Notes: generated from the sequence alone by a model not told the origin. Positions 10,966-24,090 are shown, numbered from the stretch's first letter. The stretch: DNA of 64,000 bases from Lysinibacillus macroides (GCF_001281525.1 NZ_LGCI01000008.1:132072-196071), one strand, 5' to 3'. Numbers and translations: made by a program.

Positions 10966-12492
10966 GTGACAAAACGTGCATTAATTAGTGTTTCCAATAA
11001 AGATGGTATTTTAGAATTTGCAAAGGAATTAGTAGCATTAGGTTATGAAATTTTATCAACTGGTGGTACAAAAAAAATGTTACAGGATAATGCTGTCGCT
11101 GTAACAGCTGTCGATGAAGTAACGAAGTTTCCTGAAATTTTAGATGGTCGTGTGAAAACATTAAATCCAATGATTCATGGTGGTCTATTAGGAAAGTTTG
11201 ACGATGCTTCTCATCAAGCACAAATGAATGAGCATGGTATTGAACCAATTGAAATTGTTTGTGTCAACTTATACCCATTTGTTGAAACAATTTCAAAGCC
11301 TAATGTAACTTGGGAGGATGCGATTGAAAACATTGATATCGGTGGTCCAACAATGTTACGTTCTGCTGCAAAAAACCATCAGTATGTAACAGTTATCGTA
11401 GATAGCAATGACTATGCAAACGTATTAGAGGAACTAAAAGCTAATGGTGCAACAACGATTAAAACACGCCGTAAATTAGCGGCGAAAGTTTTCCGTCACA
11501 CAGCCGCTTATGATTCTTATATCTCTAACTATTTAACAGAAGAAGCGTTCCCAGAGAGCTTAACCTTGACATATGAATTAAAACAAAACTTACGCTATGG
11601 CGAAAACCCACACCAACAAGCAGCATTTTACCAAAAGCGTCTTGGCTCTGACTTCTCATTGGCTTATGCGACACAGCTACATGGTAAGGAACTATCCTAT
11701 AATAATATTCAGGATGGCAATGCAGCATTGCAAATCGTTAAGGAATTTGATATGCCAGCAGCGGTAGCCGTAAAGCATATGAATCCTTGTGGTGTAGGAA
11801 CGGGAGATACACTAGAGGCGGCGTTTGATAAAGCCTATGAAGCAGATCCAACATCTATTTTTGGTGGCATTATCGCATTAAATGGGGAGGTAGATGCAGC
11901 AACTGCGGAAAAGCTAAGTCATATTTTCCTAGAAATTATTATTGCACCTGCCTTCGCTCAAGAAGCACTAGATATTTTAACACAGAAGAAAAATATTCGT
12001 CTATTAACCATTCCGTTTGAGCAAGTAAACCAAGATCAATTCAATGTTGTTTCTGTGGAAGGTGGCCTGTTAGTACAAGAGCCAGATCGTTACGGCTTTG
12101 GTGATGCGGAGATTAAAGTAGTGACAGATCGTGAACCAACAGCAGAGGAATGGGAAGCATTAAAGCTTGGCTGGTCTGTTGTCAAACATGTTAAATCAAA
12201 CGCTATTGTTGTGACAGATGCTCATATGACGCTTGGTGTAGGCGCAGGGCAAATGAACCGTGTCGGTGCAGCTAAAATTGCCTTTGAGCAAGCTGGAGAA
12301 AAAGCACAAGGAGCTGCACTTGCATCAGATGCCTTTTTCCCAATGAGTGATACGGTTGAGGCAGCAGCAGCAGCGGGCATTACAGCGATTATTCAACCCG
12401 GCGGCTCGATAAAAGACCAAGATTCGATTGATAAAGCAAATGAATATGGCATTGCCATGGTATTTACAGGCGTACGTCATTTCAAACATTAA
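10966..12492 (+). CDS. purH: Bifunctional AICAR formyltransferase / IMP cyclohydrolase
   Basis: PurH performs the last two steps to IMP: formylation of AICAR and ring closure. The 508-residue protein has an N-terminal MGS-like cyclohydrolase domain ([11 protein letters not shown] at the start, [16 protein letters not shown]) and a C-terminal transformylase domain with [14 protein letters not shown] and KHMNPCGVG, holding the catalytic Lys-His. Translation starts at GTG behind TAGGAGGATATT. Confidence 0.97.
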   Translation: MTKRALISVSNKDGILEFAKELVALGYEILSTGGTKKMLQDNAVAVTAVDEVTKFPEILDGRVKTLNPMIHGGLLGKFDDASHQAQMNEHGIEPIEIVCVNLYPFVETISKPNVTWEDAIENIDIGGPTMLRSAAKNHQYVTVIVDSNDYANVLEELKANGATTIKTRRKLAAKVFRHTAAYDSYISNYLTEEAFPESLTLTYELKQNLRYGENPHQQAAFYQKRLGSDFSLAYATQLHGKELSYNNIQDGNAALQIVKEFDMPAAVAVKHMNPCGVGTGDTLEAAFDKAYEADPTSIFGGIIALNGEVDAATAEKLSHIFLEIIIAPAFAQEALDILTQKKNIRLLTIPFEQVNQDQFNVVSVEGGLLVQEPDRYGFGDAEIKVVTDREPTAEEWEALKLGWSVVKHVKSNAIVVTDAHMTLGVGAGQMNRVGAAKIAFEQAGEKAQGAALASDAFFPMSDTVEAAAAAGITAIIQPGGSIKDQDSIDKANEYGIAMVFTGVRHFKH

Positions 12493-12507
12493 AATAGCAA
12501 GGTATAG

Positions 12508-12535
12508 ACCGAGGTGGGCGAAGCATCTCGGTTTT
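12508..12535 (+). terminator. Weak intrinsic terminator or attenuator between purH and purD
   Basis: ACCGAG (12508-12513) pairs with CTCGGT (12527-12532), extended by TG/CA, and runs into TTTT. The stem is short, so it may only reduce purD expression relative to purH. Confidence 0.45.
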
Positions 12536-12561
12536 ATGTACACAGAGGAGGATTTTTTCAA

Positions 12562-13818
12562 ATGAATGTATTAGTCATTGGAAGCGGCGGCCGTGAGCAT
12601 GCAATCGCTAAACAATTTAGTATTTCACCGTCTATCAACAAAGTATTTGTAGCACCAGGCAATGATGGGATGCGCCATGATGCAGAGATTGTTCAAATTG
12701 ATACAATGGACTTTGCTGGTCTTGCGCAATTTGCAAAGGAAAATAGTGTTAATTTAACATTTGTCGGTCCTGAGCAGCCACTTGCAGCAGGAATTGTTGA
12801 TTTCTTTGAAGAACGTGGCTTACGCATCTTTGGCCCAACAAAGGCAGCGGCCCAAATTGAAAGCAGTAAATCCTATGCAAAAGAAGTGATGAATAAATAC
12901 AATATCCCAACAGCCGCACACGAAACATTTACAGAGGCGGAGCAGGCAATTGCTTATATTAAGCAGCAGGGAGCACCAATCGTTATTAAGGCAGATGGTT
13001 TAGCAGCAGGCAAGGGTGTTGTAGTGGCGATGACTGAGCAGGAAGCGATTGACGCGGTGCAGGATATGATTGGTAATCAGCGCTTTGGTGAGTCATCATC
13101 ACGTGTTGTCATTGAAGAATTTTTAGATGGAGAAGAATTCTCCTTTATGTCATTTGTGCATAAAGGTCAAATTTACCCGATGGTTATTGCACAAGATCAT
13201 AAACGTGCCTATGATGGTGATAAAGGACCAAATACGGGCGGTATGGGCGCTTATTCACCAGTGCCACAAATTTCACAAGAGGTAGTGGATCATGCCTATC
13301 AAACAATCGTGGAGCCTACTGTAAAAGGTATGGAGGCAGATGGTGTATCCTTCACAGGTATTTTATATGCAGGGCTTATTTTAACGCAAAATGGACCAAA
13401 GGTAATTGAATTTAATGCTCGCTTTGGTGATCCAGAAACACAGGTTGTATTACCACGCATGACATCTGATTTTGGCGCATTTATGACAGCTTTAATGGAT
13501 GAGCAGCCATTTGATTTACAATGGTCAAATGAAGCAATGCTAGGTGTTGTAATTGCAGCAGAAGGCTACCCTGGTGATGTGGAAAAAGGACATGCATTAC
13601 CAAGTCTTGAAGCACTTTCAGCATCGTATGCCGTATTCCATGCAGGGACAAAATTAGTAGATGATCAATTTGTTGGCAATGGTGGTCGTGTACTACTAGT
13701 AGGTGCGAAGGCATCAACATTAAAAGAAGCACAGGAAAAGGTCTATGCTGGCATGGCAACAGAACAATGGAATCATTTCTTCTTCCGTAAAGATATTGGC
13801 TGGCGGACATTTAAATAA
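12562..13818 (+). CDS. purD: Phosphoribosylamine-glycine ligase
   Basis: PurD joins phosphoribosylamine and glycine using ATP to give GAR, the second step of the pathway. The start MNVLVIGSGGREHAI is chosen because it is the conserved N-terminus and follows GAGGAGG. An in-frame start 48 bases earlier lies inside the terminator-like region and is rejected. The roughly 418-residue ATP-grasp protein has ADGLAAGKGVVVA, KGPNTGGMGAYSP and EFNARFGDPETQ. It is the last gene of the operon. Confidence 0.97.
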   Translation: MNVLVIGSGGREHAIAKQFSISPSINKVFVAPGNDGMRHDAEIVQIDTMDFAGLAQFAKENSVNLTFVGPEQPLAAGIVDFFEERGLRIFGPTKAAAQIESSKSYAKEVMNKYNIPTAAHETFTEAEQAIAYIKQQGAPIVIKADGLAAGKGVVVAMTEQEAIDAVQDMIGNQRFGESSSRVVIEEFLDGEEFSFMSFVHKGQIYPMVIAQDHKRAYDGDKGPNTGGMGAYSPVPQISQEVVDHAYQTIVEPTVKGMEADGVSFTGILYAGLILTQNGPKVIEFNARFGDPETQVVLPRMTSDFGAFMTALMDEQPFDLQWSNEAMLGVVIAAEGYPGDVEKGHALPSLEALSASYAVFHAGTKLVDDQFVGNGGRVLLVGAKASTLKEAQEKVYAGMATEQWNHFFFRKDIGWRTFK

Positions 13819-13956
13819 TAACTGACCTCACTTATAGTTGAAACTATTTAAAATGTAAGATGATATTCAATAAAAAAATTGGATAGTAGTATTCTCTGAA
13901 AAAGAAAAATTTTAATCCATTTTTATTGCTGCCAATCCGTTTTTATGCGGAAAAGA

Positions 13957-13990
13957 GGGTGTCTCAAATGACCTTTGAGACACCCTTTTT
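13957..13990. terminator. Strong, probably bidirectional terminator after purD
   Basis: GGGTGTCTCAAA (13957-13968) and TTTGAGACACCC (13974-13985) form a perfect 12-bp stem with a 5-nt loop, followed by five T. On the opposite strand TCTTTT follows, so it can also stop the converging DUF2892 gene, which ends at 13993. Confidence 0.9.
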
Positions 13991-13992
13991 GA

Positions 13993-14421
13993 CTAAGAAG
14001 GATTTTGAGCTTTATTCGTTGACGAATTGCTGCTGTTTTTTGAGGAGTTTTGTGTAGAAGTGCTGGTATCAGATTGTTTTGCAGCAGTAGTTTGTGTGTC
14101 AGATGAGTTACCAGCAATAGCAGAGGAGAAATCCTTCATTAATTGATCGACTTTTTCAGAGGACATAGAATTTTGCCCATTGAACATACTTTGCATAGAG
14201 GTGTTCATGGCACTTTGCATATTGGAGCTTAAAATAGCCTTTGTTGGGCAATATTTAAAGAGCCCCTCAGCCATTTTCATCGCACCTAATGCAATCATCA
14301 GTCGACCCTTTGTACAATTAGGATTTCGTGACACTTTTGCGATTCCAAATGCGGTTAAGCTTGTCCCCATAGCAAAACGACAAAATGCATTCTTTTCGCT
14401 TAAATTAGTATGTTGCATCAT
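13993..14421 (-). CDS. Small DUF2892-like protein with Ser/Thr/Asn-rich tail
   Basis: A protein of about 142 residues starting MMQHTNLSEKNAF behind AAAGGAGGAAC. The first half resembles DUF2892 proteins: a hydrophobic segment with CRFAMGTSLTAFGIAKVSR, then a second around LMIALGAMKMAEGL and the motif KYCPTKAI. The second half (from about residue 85) is low-complexity, rich in Ser, Thr, Asn and Gln. Function is unknown. It converges on purD and has no operon partner. Confidence 0.75.
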   Translation of the reverse strand: MMQHTNLSEKNAFCRFAMGTSLTAFGIAKVSRNPNCTKGRLMIALGAMKMAEGLFKYCPTKAILSSNMQSAMNTSMQSMFNGQNSMSSEKVDQLMKDFSSAIAGNSSDTQTTAAKQSDTSTSTQNSSKNSSNSSTNKAQNPS

Positions 14422-14620
14422 AATAGTTCCTCCTTTAGTCATTGTGGAAAAAATAAGCGAGGTACACTTTGCTTTATGAAAGTGCTGTGTTACGATTGAA
14501 ACAAGATGATTACATAAGTACAGACCTCAATAAAAGGATGTGCCTATGCAGTAATAGTATGTGACATCAAATTAGATTTACACGATGAAAAATTACGTAA
14601 TTTAGGAAGGGGCGAATAGT

Positions 14621-16342
14621 GTGGATCCAGTGTGGAAAATAACAAAAATACGTCAGCAATTAGCTGTAATTGATGGTAAAAAAGCGCCAGATATTGTATT
14701 GAAAAATGCACGATATTTACATAGTATGTTGAAACAATGGGTAGTAGGGAATATTTGGATTTTAGGGGATCGAATTGTCTATGCTGGCGACAGAATGCCT
14801 CCTTTATTAGAGGGAACAGAAATCGTTGACTGTACAGATAAAACAATTGTACCTGGTTATATTGAGCCGCATGTACATCCATTCCAACTATACCATCCAC
14901 AATCATTTGCTGATTTTTGTGGTCAACTTGGGACAACAGCCTTTATTTCTGATAATTTAAGCTTTGTTTTATCTTTAACAAATAAGAAAGCGTTTTCAAT
15001 ATTGGATCATTTAAAAAAGCTGCCGTTTTCTTTTTATTGGTGGACGCGTTTTGATTCACAAACAGAAATGGAGCAGGAGGAGGAAATTTTCTCTAACACC
15101 TCTATTTTAGAGTGGTTGGAGCGCAGTGATGTTCTATTAGGAGGGGAACTGACTGGCTGGCCTAAGTTATTGCATGGCGATGACCAAATGCTTTATCGGA
15201 TGCAAATGGCAAAAGGACTCGGCAAAAAAATTGAAGGGCATTTCCCTGGTGCATCTGAAAGAACATTGGCACGTATGAAGCTACTTGGTGCAGATGGGGA
15301 TCATGAGGCGATGACAGTGGAAGAGGTGGAGCGCCGTATTATGCAGGGCTATGCAGTCACATTGCGCCATTCTTCGATTCGTCCAGATTTGCCACATTTA
15401 CTAAAAGGAATCGTAGAAAAAGAATTACCTATTTTCGACCATCTTATGATGACAACAGATGGTTCAACACCTTCCTTTCATGAGGATGGTGTAATGGACA
15501 AATGCATTCAAGTCGCCTTAGATGCTGGTGTCTCTCCTATAGATGCCTATCAGATGGCCTCTTATAATATTGCATGCTATTATAATATGTCTAATTTGCA
15601 TGGCTTTATCGCAACAGGGCGCTTTGCCTCCCTGAATATATTGCAAGATGAATATCATCCTGTGCCAGAAAGTGTGCTGTCAAAGGGTGTTTGGTTGAAG
15701 CGTAATGGAAAGCGTGTGCATAATCTAGCGGACGTTGATTATACAGCGATCCCTAAATTTACTTTAGACTTTTCATTAGATTCACAGGATTTCCAGTTTT
15801 CAATGCCATTTGGGATCGAGCTAGTCAATGATGTGATTACAAAGCCGTATAATTCGCTTATTACTAGAGAAGGACAGCTTGCTAATCATGATGAGTGCTA
15901 TTTAATGTTAATTAATCGACAAGGCAGTTGGCATGTCAATACGATGATTAAAGGCTTTGCGACAAATGTTCAAGGATTTGCCTCCTCCTATTCCAACACG
16001 GGCGATATTATCTTGATTGGAAAAAATAAAGAAGATATGATAAAAGCCTTTGAAGAGATGAAGGCGCAGCAAGGTGGTATTGTTCTTGTGGAAAAAGGAG
16101 AAGTCATTACTACTATTCCATTAACAATTGGTGGGTTATTGTATGATGGCAGTGTTGAGACGTTAATGGAGAAAGAAAAAGCATTAAAACAAGCTTTAGC
16201 AGAGCGTGGCTATCAATTAGGGGATGCAATTTATACCTTATTATTTTTGCAATCCACCCATTTACCATATATTCGTATAACACCTAAAGGGATTTTTGAT
16301 GTAATGAAGAACAAGCTTTTATTGCCAGCTGTTATGCGCTAA
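14621..16342 (+). CDS. yerA: Adenine deaminase-like amidohydrolase (YerA type)
   Basis: A 573-residue amidohydrolase with the metal motif HVHPFQL (about 86-92) after the composite-domain start KNARYLHSMLKQW, and later EGHFPGA, LRHSS and MMTTDGSTPSF matching adenine-deaminase-type metal-site residues. Adenine deaminases convert adenine to hypoxanthine, and B. subtilis yerA holds the same place beside purD, supporting a purine salvage role. Activity of this YerA-type branch is not certain. Translation starts at GTG behind GGAAGGGG. Confidence 0.85.
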   Translation: MDPVWKITKIRQQLAVIDGKKAPDIVLKNARYLHSMLKQWVVGNIWILGDRIVYAGDRMPPLLEGTEIVDCTDKTIVPGYIEPHVHPFQLYHPQSFADFCGQLGTTAFISDNLSFVLSLTNKKAFSILDHLKKLPFSFYWWTRFDSQTEMEQEEEIFSNTSILEWLERSDVLLGGELTGWPKLLHGDDQMLYRMQMAKGLGKKIEGHFPGASERTLARMKLLGADGDHEAMTVEEVERRIMQGYAVTLRHSSIRPDLPHLLKGIVEKELPIFDHLMMTTDGSTPSFHEDGVMDKCIQVALDAGVSPIDAYQMASYNIACYYNMSNLHGFIATGRFASLNILQDEYHPVPESVLSKGVWLKRNGKRVHNLADVDYTAIPKFTLDFSLDSQDFQFSMPFGIELVNDVITKPYNSLITREGQLANHDECYLMLINRQGSWHVNTMIKGFATNVQGFASSYSNTGDIILIGKNKEDMIKAFEEMKAQQGGIVLVEKGEVITTIPLTIGGLLYDGSVETLMEKEKALKQALAERGYQLGDAIYTLLFLQSTHLPYIRITPKGIFDVMKNKLLLPAVMR

Positions 16343-16412
16343 TTTATGAACAGCTAGACAGTTGAGTACACAAGTAAGAGAAATGTGTAGTTGCTTAAAG
16401 GGGAGATTGTTT

Positions 16413-17471
16413 GTGTTTAAATCAAAGAAATTATTGATAGCGATGGCATTGACTATGCTAGTGATTGGAGGATGTTCTGAAGACTCTGAAAAGGCTAAGG
16501 AAGACGATGATGAAGATATGGTGGAGGAGCAGCCAATTGCTGAGCAGCCCGTACAACAGCCAACATATACAGCACCGCTTACAGGAGAAGCTGTGCAGCA
16601 GGAGATTACACAGCGACCTATTATGGTTACTATTAATAATCATCCAGCAGCACGTCCGCAATCAGGATTAGCTGCTGCAGATATTATTTATGAGATGCTA
16701 GCAGAGGGTGATGTCACACGTTTTTTAGCGATTTATCAAAGTGAATTGCCTGAAAATGTAGGACCAGTGCGTAGTGCACGCTCTTATTTTATCGATATTG
16801 CTAAAGGATATGATGCATTTTATATCGCACATGGCTATAGCCCAGAGGCGAAAACAATGCTTGAAAACCATGTAGTCGATAATATTAACGGTATGGCGTA
16901 TGATGGTACACTCTTTAAACGTTCAAAAGATCGTGTTGCGCCACATAATTCCTATATAGCATCTGAAAATATCATGAAAGGTGCTGAAATGGTAGGCGCT
17001 TCAATGAATTACAGTAAAAAAGTGCTTCAGGCTTTTTATGAATCCGACGAACATGGTAAAATAGGCATTGAAACAAGTCAAATTGACGTTTACTACGGAA
17101 ATAATAACGATTTCCATAATTCGTATGTGTATGATCATCAAAGTAATCACTATAAACGACAATCGGCAGGCGTGGACACAAAGGATATATTAACAGGCGA
17201 AACACTCACATTAGCAAATGTTCTATTTTTTGAAATGAACCATCGAACACTTGATGATGTTGGCCGCCAAGCAATTGATTTAACTTCTGGTGGAAATGCG
17301 TATGTATTTCAAAATGGCTACTTAAGGGAAGTCAAGTGGGCTAATGTGGATGGCTTACCAACGGCTGTAGAACAATCTGGCGAGCCAGTAAAACTTATGC
17401 CTGGAAAGTCATGGATTCATTTTGTGCCAACTTCACCAGGGTTACAAGCAATGGTGAAAACGCAGTCTTAG
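16413..17471 (+). CDS. yerB: DUF3048 lipoprotein YerB
   Basis: The GTG start behind AAGGGGAG gives a classical lipoprotein signal with lipobox VIGGC at about Cys21, so the protein should be anchored outside the cytoplasmic membrane. An acidic linker (KAKEDDDEDMVEE) follows, then the DUF3048 domain with RPIMVTINNHPAARPQSGL and GPVRSARSYFIDIA. Length is about 352 residues. Its role is unknown in detail. It lies between yerA and yerC as in Bacillus. An earlier in-frame start would place 17 extra residues before the signal. Confidence 0.9.
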   Translation: MFKSKKLLIAMALTMLVIGGCSEDSEKAKEDDDEDMVEEQPIAEQPVQQPTYTAPLTGEAVQQEITQRPIMVTINNHPAARPQSGLAAADIIYEMLAEGDVTRFLAIYQSELPENVGPVRSARSYFIDIAKGYDAFYIAHGYSPEAKTMLENHVVDNINGMAYDGTLFKRSKDRVAPHNSYIASENIMKGAEMVGASMNYSKKVLQAFYESDEHGKIGIETSQIDVYYGNNNDFHNSYVYDHQSNHYKRQSAGVDTKDILTGETLTLANVLFFEMNHRTLDDVGRQAIDLTSGGNAYVFQNGYLREVKWANVDGLPTAVEQSGEPVKLMPGKSWIHFVPTSPGLQAMVKTQS

Positions 17472-17486
17472 AGGGAGGAAAATTGC

Positions 17487-17807
17487 ATGCAAATCGAAAA
17501 AATTCGAGGGCATCAAACAGATCAATTATTTAAAGCCGTGTTAGAGCTAAAAGACATCGAAGAATGCTATAAGTTTTTTGATGATTTATGTACGATAAGT
17601 GAAATTCAATCGCTGGCACAACGTTTTGAGGTTGCACATTTACTACGTTTAAAGAAAACCTATGAGTCCATTAAAAGGGAAACAGGTGCAAGTACCGCAA
17701 CTATTTCAAGGGTACGCCGTTGCTTTGATTATGGAAATGATACATATGATGAAATGCTTGGTCGTTTGTATCCTGATGAAAAGCCATTTCAAGCACCAAA
17801 AGAATAG
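17487..17807 (+). CDS. yerC: YerC/YecD family TrpR-like DNA-binding regulator
   Basis: The 106-residue protein belongs to the TrpR-related YerC family. It has FFDDLCTISEIQSLAQRFEV followed by the helix-turn-helix TYESIKRETGASTATISRVR (about residues 55-74). It is a small DNA-binding protein whose target is not evident from the sequence. It follows yerB by 15 bases behind GGGAGGA, and a terminator comes directly after it. Confidence 0.9.
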   Translation: MQIEKIRGHQTDQLFKAVLELKDIEECYKFFDDLCTISEIQSLAQRFEVAHLLRLKKTYESIKRETGASTATISRVRRCFDYGNDTYDEMLGRLYPDEKPFQAPKE

Positions 17808-17815
17808 TTGAGCAG

Positions 17816-17846
17816 AGGCTGGGTAGAGGTTCTACCTAGTCTTTTT
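17816..17846 (+). terminator. Intrinsic terminator after yerC
   Basis: A stem from AGGCTGGGTAGA (17816-17827) with TCTACCTAGTCT (17831-17842), including two G-U wobbles and a GGT loop, followed by a T run. Confidence 0.85.
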
Positions 17847-17915
17847 CATTTTTTTGTTATGAATCATAAGCTATACTGGTAAGCGAATAAATCGAAAATG
17901 ATAGGTGGTCAATAG

Positions 17916-18605
17916 ATGGATTATTTAGAATGGAAACATGTGTTCAAGCTAGACCCAGCAAAGGAAATTTCGGATGAAAATCTTGAAAAAATTTGTGAAT
18001 CTGGCACAGACGTGATTGTGGTTGGGGGAACGGATCAGGTGACATTGGATGGTGTATTAGACTTACTTGTTCGCGTCAGACGCTTCGAGGTACCGATAGC
18101 GCTTGAAATCTCTACACTTGATGCGGTTACACCAGGCTATGATTATTATTTTATCCCCACAGTCTTAAATAGTGATGATCCAAAGTGGATTAAAAATTTA
18201 CATCATGAAGCTATTAAAGAGTACGGTGATATTATGGTGTGGGATGAGCTGGTTGCAGAAGGATATTGTATTTTAAATCCAAATTGTAAAGCGGCGCAAG
18301 TAACAGGAGCAAAAACAGATTTAACGATTGACGATGTAGTAGCCTATGCACGTCTAGCAGAAAACTTCTTTAAGCTTCCTGTATTTTATATAGAGTATAG
18401 TGGCATGTATGGCGATCCTGAAATTGTAAGTGCCGTGAAGCAAGAATTAAAGCACACAAAGCTATTTTATGGTGGAGGTATTACATCTGCAAAGCAAGCA
18501 GCAGAAATAGCCCAATTTGCAGATACAGTAGTAGTTGGCAATATTATTTATGAAGATCTAAAAGCTGCACTTGCCACTGTAAAGGCTGTCAAAAATACGC
18601 TATAA
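17916..18605 (+). CDS. pcrB: Heptaprenylglyceryl phosphate synthase
   Basis: PcrB makes an ether lipid precursor from sn-glycerol-1-phosphate and heptaprenyl diphosphate in Bacillales. The 229-residue TIM-barrel protein has WKHVFKLDP at the start, [18 protein letters not shown] and the phosphate-binding [12 protein letters not shown] plus [13 protein letters not shown] near the C-terminus. It stands directly before pcrA, the conserved pcrB-pcrA order. Confidence 0.96.
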   Translation: MDYLEWKHVFKLDPAKEISDENLEKICESGTDVIVVGGTDQVTLDGVLDLLVRVRRFEVPIALEISTLDAVTPGYDYYFIPTVLNSDDPKWIKNLHHEAIKEYGDIMVWDELVAEGYCILNPNCKAAQVTGAKTDLTIDDVVAYARLAENFFKLPVFYIEYSGMYGDPEIVSAVKQELKHTKLFYGGGITSAKQAAEIAQFADTVVVGNIIYEDLKAALATVKAVKNTL

Positions 18606-18639
18606 TTTTAAGAACAAATGTTTGTGAGGTGGTAGAAAA

Positions 18640-20892
18640 GTGGAACAATTAACAAAAAATTTATTAGCAGGTATGAACCCGGAACAGGAGAGGGCAGTTA
18701 AAACAACTGAGGGACCGTTACTCATTATGGCAGGTGCTGGCTCGGGGAAAACACGTGTATTAACACATCGCATTGCTTATTTAGTAGTAGAAAAGGAAGT
18801 ATATCCATCTAAAATTTTAGCGATTACGTTTACAAATAAGGCGGCGCGTGAGATGCGTGATCGTATTGATAGCATTCTTGGGAATGGTACGGGTGAGCGT
18901 ATGTGGGTTTCTACATTTCACTCAATGTGTGTAAGAATTTTACGCCGCAATATCGATCAACTTGGCATTTCTCGTAATTTCTCTATTTTGGATTCTACTG
19001 ATCAACTATCAGTGATCAAAAATGTGATGAAGGAGGAGAATATTGATCCTAAGCGCTATGAGCCTCGAGCGATTTTAAATGCCATTAGTGCAGCTAAAAA
19101 CGAATGTATCACAGCAGATGATTATGCTAGTCAAATGAACGAAAAAAATCCATATGGACAAACTGTTGCACGCGTCTATAAAGGCTATGAGAAAAGATTA
19201 CGCCGCAATCAATCCCTAGATTTCGATGATTTAATTATGACAACCATTACGTTATTCAAGCGTGTACCAGACGTACTTGAATACTATCAACATAAATTTC
19301 AATACATTCACGTGGATGAATATCAAGATACTAATAAATCCCAATATTTACTTGTACAGTTATTAGCAAAGAAATTTAAAAATATTTGTGTTGTAGGAGA
19401 TTCTGATCAGTCTATTTATCGCTGGCGTGGTGCGGATATTAGTAATATTTTATCCTTTGAAAAGGACTACCCTGATGCGAAGGTCATTATGCTTGAGCAA
19501 AATTATCGTTCAACAAAGCGCATCCTACAGGCAGCCAATGACGTCATTGACAATAATACAACACGCTATCCAAAAGAACTACGTACAGAAAATGTAGAGG
19601 GTGACAAGATTGTCTTATATAAGGCTTATAACGAGCAGGAAGAAGCCCAATTTGTTGTCCAAACAATCCAGCAATTAATAAAAAAAGAAAATCGTTCATT
19701 TGATGACTTTGCTATTTTATATCGCACAAATGCGCAATCCCGTGTAATGGAGGAAATGCTGGTAAAGTCTAATATGGCTTATCAAATCGTAGGCGGTACA
19801 AAGTTCTATGACCGTAAAGAAATTAAGGATTTACTTGCGTATTTACGTCTTATTGCCAACAATGATGATGATTTATCACTAGCACGTATTATTAATGAAC
19901 CAAAGCGTAGTATCGGTGCTACATCCTTTGAAAAAATGGCCCGCTATGCAATTGAGCAGGAGCGTTCAATTTTTGATGCAATGACTGACCTTGTATTTAT
20001 GGGCTTATCAGGAAAAGCCGCTAATTCAGCGGAGCAATTTTATGTGATGATAAAAGGCTTTACAGAGATGCAAGATTATTTATCAGTTACAGAAATTGTA
20101 GAGCAAGTTATCGAAAAATCAGGTTATCGCGCAATGCTACAAAACGAAAAAACGATTGAAGCTGAAAGTCGTTTAGAAAATATTGAAGAGTTTTTATCTG
20201 TTACAAAGGCATTTGAGGAGCGTAGTGATGATAAAAGCTTAGTTGCCTTTTTAACTGATTTGGCATTAATTGCTGATATTGATGCGCTCGATAAGGAAGA
20301 TGCATCCAAGGGCAATATTATTTTAATGACGATGCATGCTGCAAAAGGCTTAGAGTTCCCTGTTGTTTTTATTATCGGCATGGAGGAAAATATTTTCCCA
20401 CATTCACGCTCTCTCGATGATCCAGATGAAATGGAAGAGGAGCGTCGATTGATGTACGTGGGCGTGACGCGAGCAGAAGAACGTTTATATTTAACATGCG
20501 CGCAAAGCCGAACGATTTTTGGTCGTTCGAGCTTTAATAATGCCTCACGATTTTTAGGGGAGATTTCAGAAGATATTATAGAACCTATCTCCAAAGCAGG
20601 TGTTCAATCCACAACACCATTTGCATCAAGCAATCGTTCAACAGGTGGCTCTCAAAAACGAACACTTGGAGCTGTTCAGCAAACACGGCCTGCTACAGCA
20701 CGGTTACAAGCAACAGGTGGCGACCAGTTCGGCTGGAAGGCTGGCGATAAGGCTATTCATAAAAAATGGGGAACAGGTATGGTTGTGAGTGTAAAAGGTG
20801 AAGGTGATAATACAGAGCTGGATATTGCTTTTCCACAACCAATTGGCATTAAGCGATTACTAGCTCAATTTGCACCTATTGAAAAAGCGTAA
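18640..20892 (+). CDS. pcrA: ATP-dependent DNA helicase PcrA (UvrD/Rep family)
   Basis: PcrA is the essential 3'-5' superfamily 1 helicase for repair and rolling-circle replication. The 750-residue protein has all expected motifs: Walker A AGAGSGKT (about 30-37), [19 protein letters not shown] (motif II), [14 protein letters not shown] (III), QNYRST (IV), [11 protein letters not shown] (V) and [12 protein letters not shown] (VI). A Tudor-like C-terminus with [15 protein letters not shown] is present. The start is GTG. It is followed 14 bases later by ligA. Confidence 0.98.
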   Translation: MEQLTKNLLAGMNPEQERAVKTTEGPLLIMAGAGSGKTRVLTHRIAYLVVEKEVYPSKILAITFTNKAAREMRDRIDSILGNGTGERMWVSTFHSMCVRILRRNIDQLGISRNFSILDSTDQLSVIKNVMKEENIDPKRYEPRAILNAISAAKNECITADDYASQMNEKNPYGQTVARVYKGYEKRLRRNQSLDFDDLIMTTITLFKRVPDVLEYYQHKFQYIHVDEYQDTNKSQYLLVQLLAKKFKNICVVGDSDQSIYRWRGADISNILSFEKDYPDAKVIMLEQNYRSTKRILQAANDVIDNNTTRYPKELRTENVEGDKIVLYKAYNEQEEAQFVVQTIQQLIKKENRSFDDFAILYRTNAQSRVMEEMLVKSNMAYQIVGGTKFYDRKEIKDLLAYLRLIANNDDDLSLARIINEPKRSIGATSFEKMARYAIEQERSIFDAMTDLVFMGLSGKAANSAEQFYVMIKGFTEMQDYLSVTEIVEQVIEKSGYRAMLQNEKTIEAESRLENIEEFLSVTKAFEERSDDKSLVAFLTDLALIADIDALDKEDASKGNIILMTMHAAKGLEFPVVFIIGMEENIFPHSRSLDDPDEMEEERRLMYVGVTRAEERLYLTCAQSRTIFGRSSFNNASRFLGEISEDIIEPISKAGVQSTTPFASSNRSTGGSQKRTLGAVQQTRPATARLQATGGDQFGWKAGDKAIHKKWGTGMVVSVKGEGDNTELDIAFPQPIGIKRLLAQFAPIEKA

Positions 20893-20906
20893 GCGGAGGA
20901 ACATAA

Positions 20907-22910
<2,004 letters not shown>

Positions 22911-22949
22911 CAGCTTTAAAATTGATTATTCGTAAAGGAGCATTAAATA

Positions 22950-24089
22950 ATGAAGTCTTTTCGACTCATTCCAGCAATTGTAGCAGCTGCAATGTTAGTC
23001 GGCTGTGTGCCTTCTAAAGATGGGGGAACAGAGCTTACACAGGAAACGCAGCAAGATGAAAAAGCTGAAACGACAATTATTCCAAGCCTACAAATTGATG
23101 AATCCTATTACAAAACATTGATTCCTTATAAAGAGAGTGCAAGTAGAGGGCTTGTTGTATCAAATATTTATACAAAGTACGATATGAAGGAAGTAGAAGA
23201 AGGCTTAATGCGTCTTTCACAAAAGGAGTTCGACACTGAAAATTATTACTTCCAAGAAGGGCAATACTTAGCTGAAAATACGGTGAAGGATTGGCTAGCA
23301 CGTAGCTCACAGAGAGAGACAGGCTTAAATCCGCCCACAACAGAAACAATGCCAGCGGAAGAACGAGCAACAAAGGCTCCTGTATATTTGGCGCATATTG
23401 TAGAGCAAAACTATTTAACAAAAACAAATGATAATAAAGTCAAATTAGGTGGCATGTCTATAGGTCTTGCCCTCAATTCGATTTATTATTATCAAAAAGA
23501 GCAATATGGTGAATATTATGAGGAACCAATTTCAGAGGCTGCGCTTGTGGAGCAAGGTAAAAAAATGGCCGCTGAAATTGTTACGCGATTGCGTGCACGT
23601 GAGGAGTTAAAGGATATTCCAATTGTTGTTGGTTTGTTTAAACAACAAGCACGCAATGCAATTGTTCCAGGGTCCTATTTTAGCTATGGTGTAGCGAAGG
23701 CTGGTCAAAATGACATTGCTGACTGGGAAACAATTGACGAAAATTATGTATTATTCCCAACAGATGATTCACAGGATGTTTATCGAGAGGTAAACAAAGA
23801 CTTCAAAAACTTTAAACTAGACGTTGATAAATATTTCTCGAATTATACAAGTGTTATTGGTACAGGCTTCTATCACAATAAAGAAATCCAAAAGCTGACC
23901 ATCGAAATTCCTATTCAATTTTTCGGTAAAGCAGAAATTATTGGTTTCACACAATATTTGACAGGTATTTTAATCAATCAATTTAATAATATTCATGTTG
24001 AAGTAAGTATTACTTCAGTAAACGGTCCTGAGGCATTAATTATTAAAAAAGCGAATGATACGGACCCATATGTGCATGTTTATGATTAA
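22950..24089 (+). CDS. camS: CamS family sex-pheromone-type lipoprotein (YerH)
   Basis: The 379-residue protein has a lipoprotein signal with lipobox LVGC (Cys19) and the CamS domain, known from Staphylococcus where the signal peptide is processed to a cAM373-like pheromone. Here the signal peptide is MKSFRLIPAIVAAAMLVG. Whether a pheromone is released is unknown. It follows ligA in the same order as B. subtilis yerH and is closed by a terminator. Confidence 0.92.
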   Translation: MKSFRLIPAIVAAAMLVGCVPSKDGGTELTQETQQDEKAETTIIPSLQIDESYYKTLIPYKESASRGLVVSNIYTKYDMKEVEEGLMRLSQKEFDTENYYFQEGQYLAENTVKDWLARSSQRETGLNPPTTETMPAEERATKAPVYLAHIVEQNYLTKTNDNKVKLGGMSIGLALNSIYYYQKEQYGEYYEEPISEAALVEQGKKMAAEIVTRLRAREELKDIPIVVGLFKQQARNAIVPGSYFSYGVAKAGQNDIADWETIDENYVLFPTDDSQDVYREVNKDFKNFKLDVDKYFSNYTSVIGTGFYHNKEIQKLTIEIPIQFFGKAEIIGFTQYLTGILINQFNNIHVEVSITSVNGPEALIIKKANDTDPYVHVYD

Positions 24090-24090
24090 C

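Noticed and set aside
14180-14479. Rightward frame of 99 codons opposite the DUF2892 gene
   Set aside because: The opposite strand has a strong ribosome binding site and a family match; this frame has neither.
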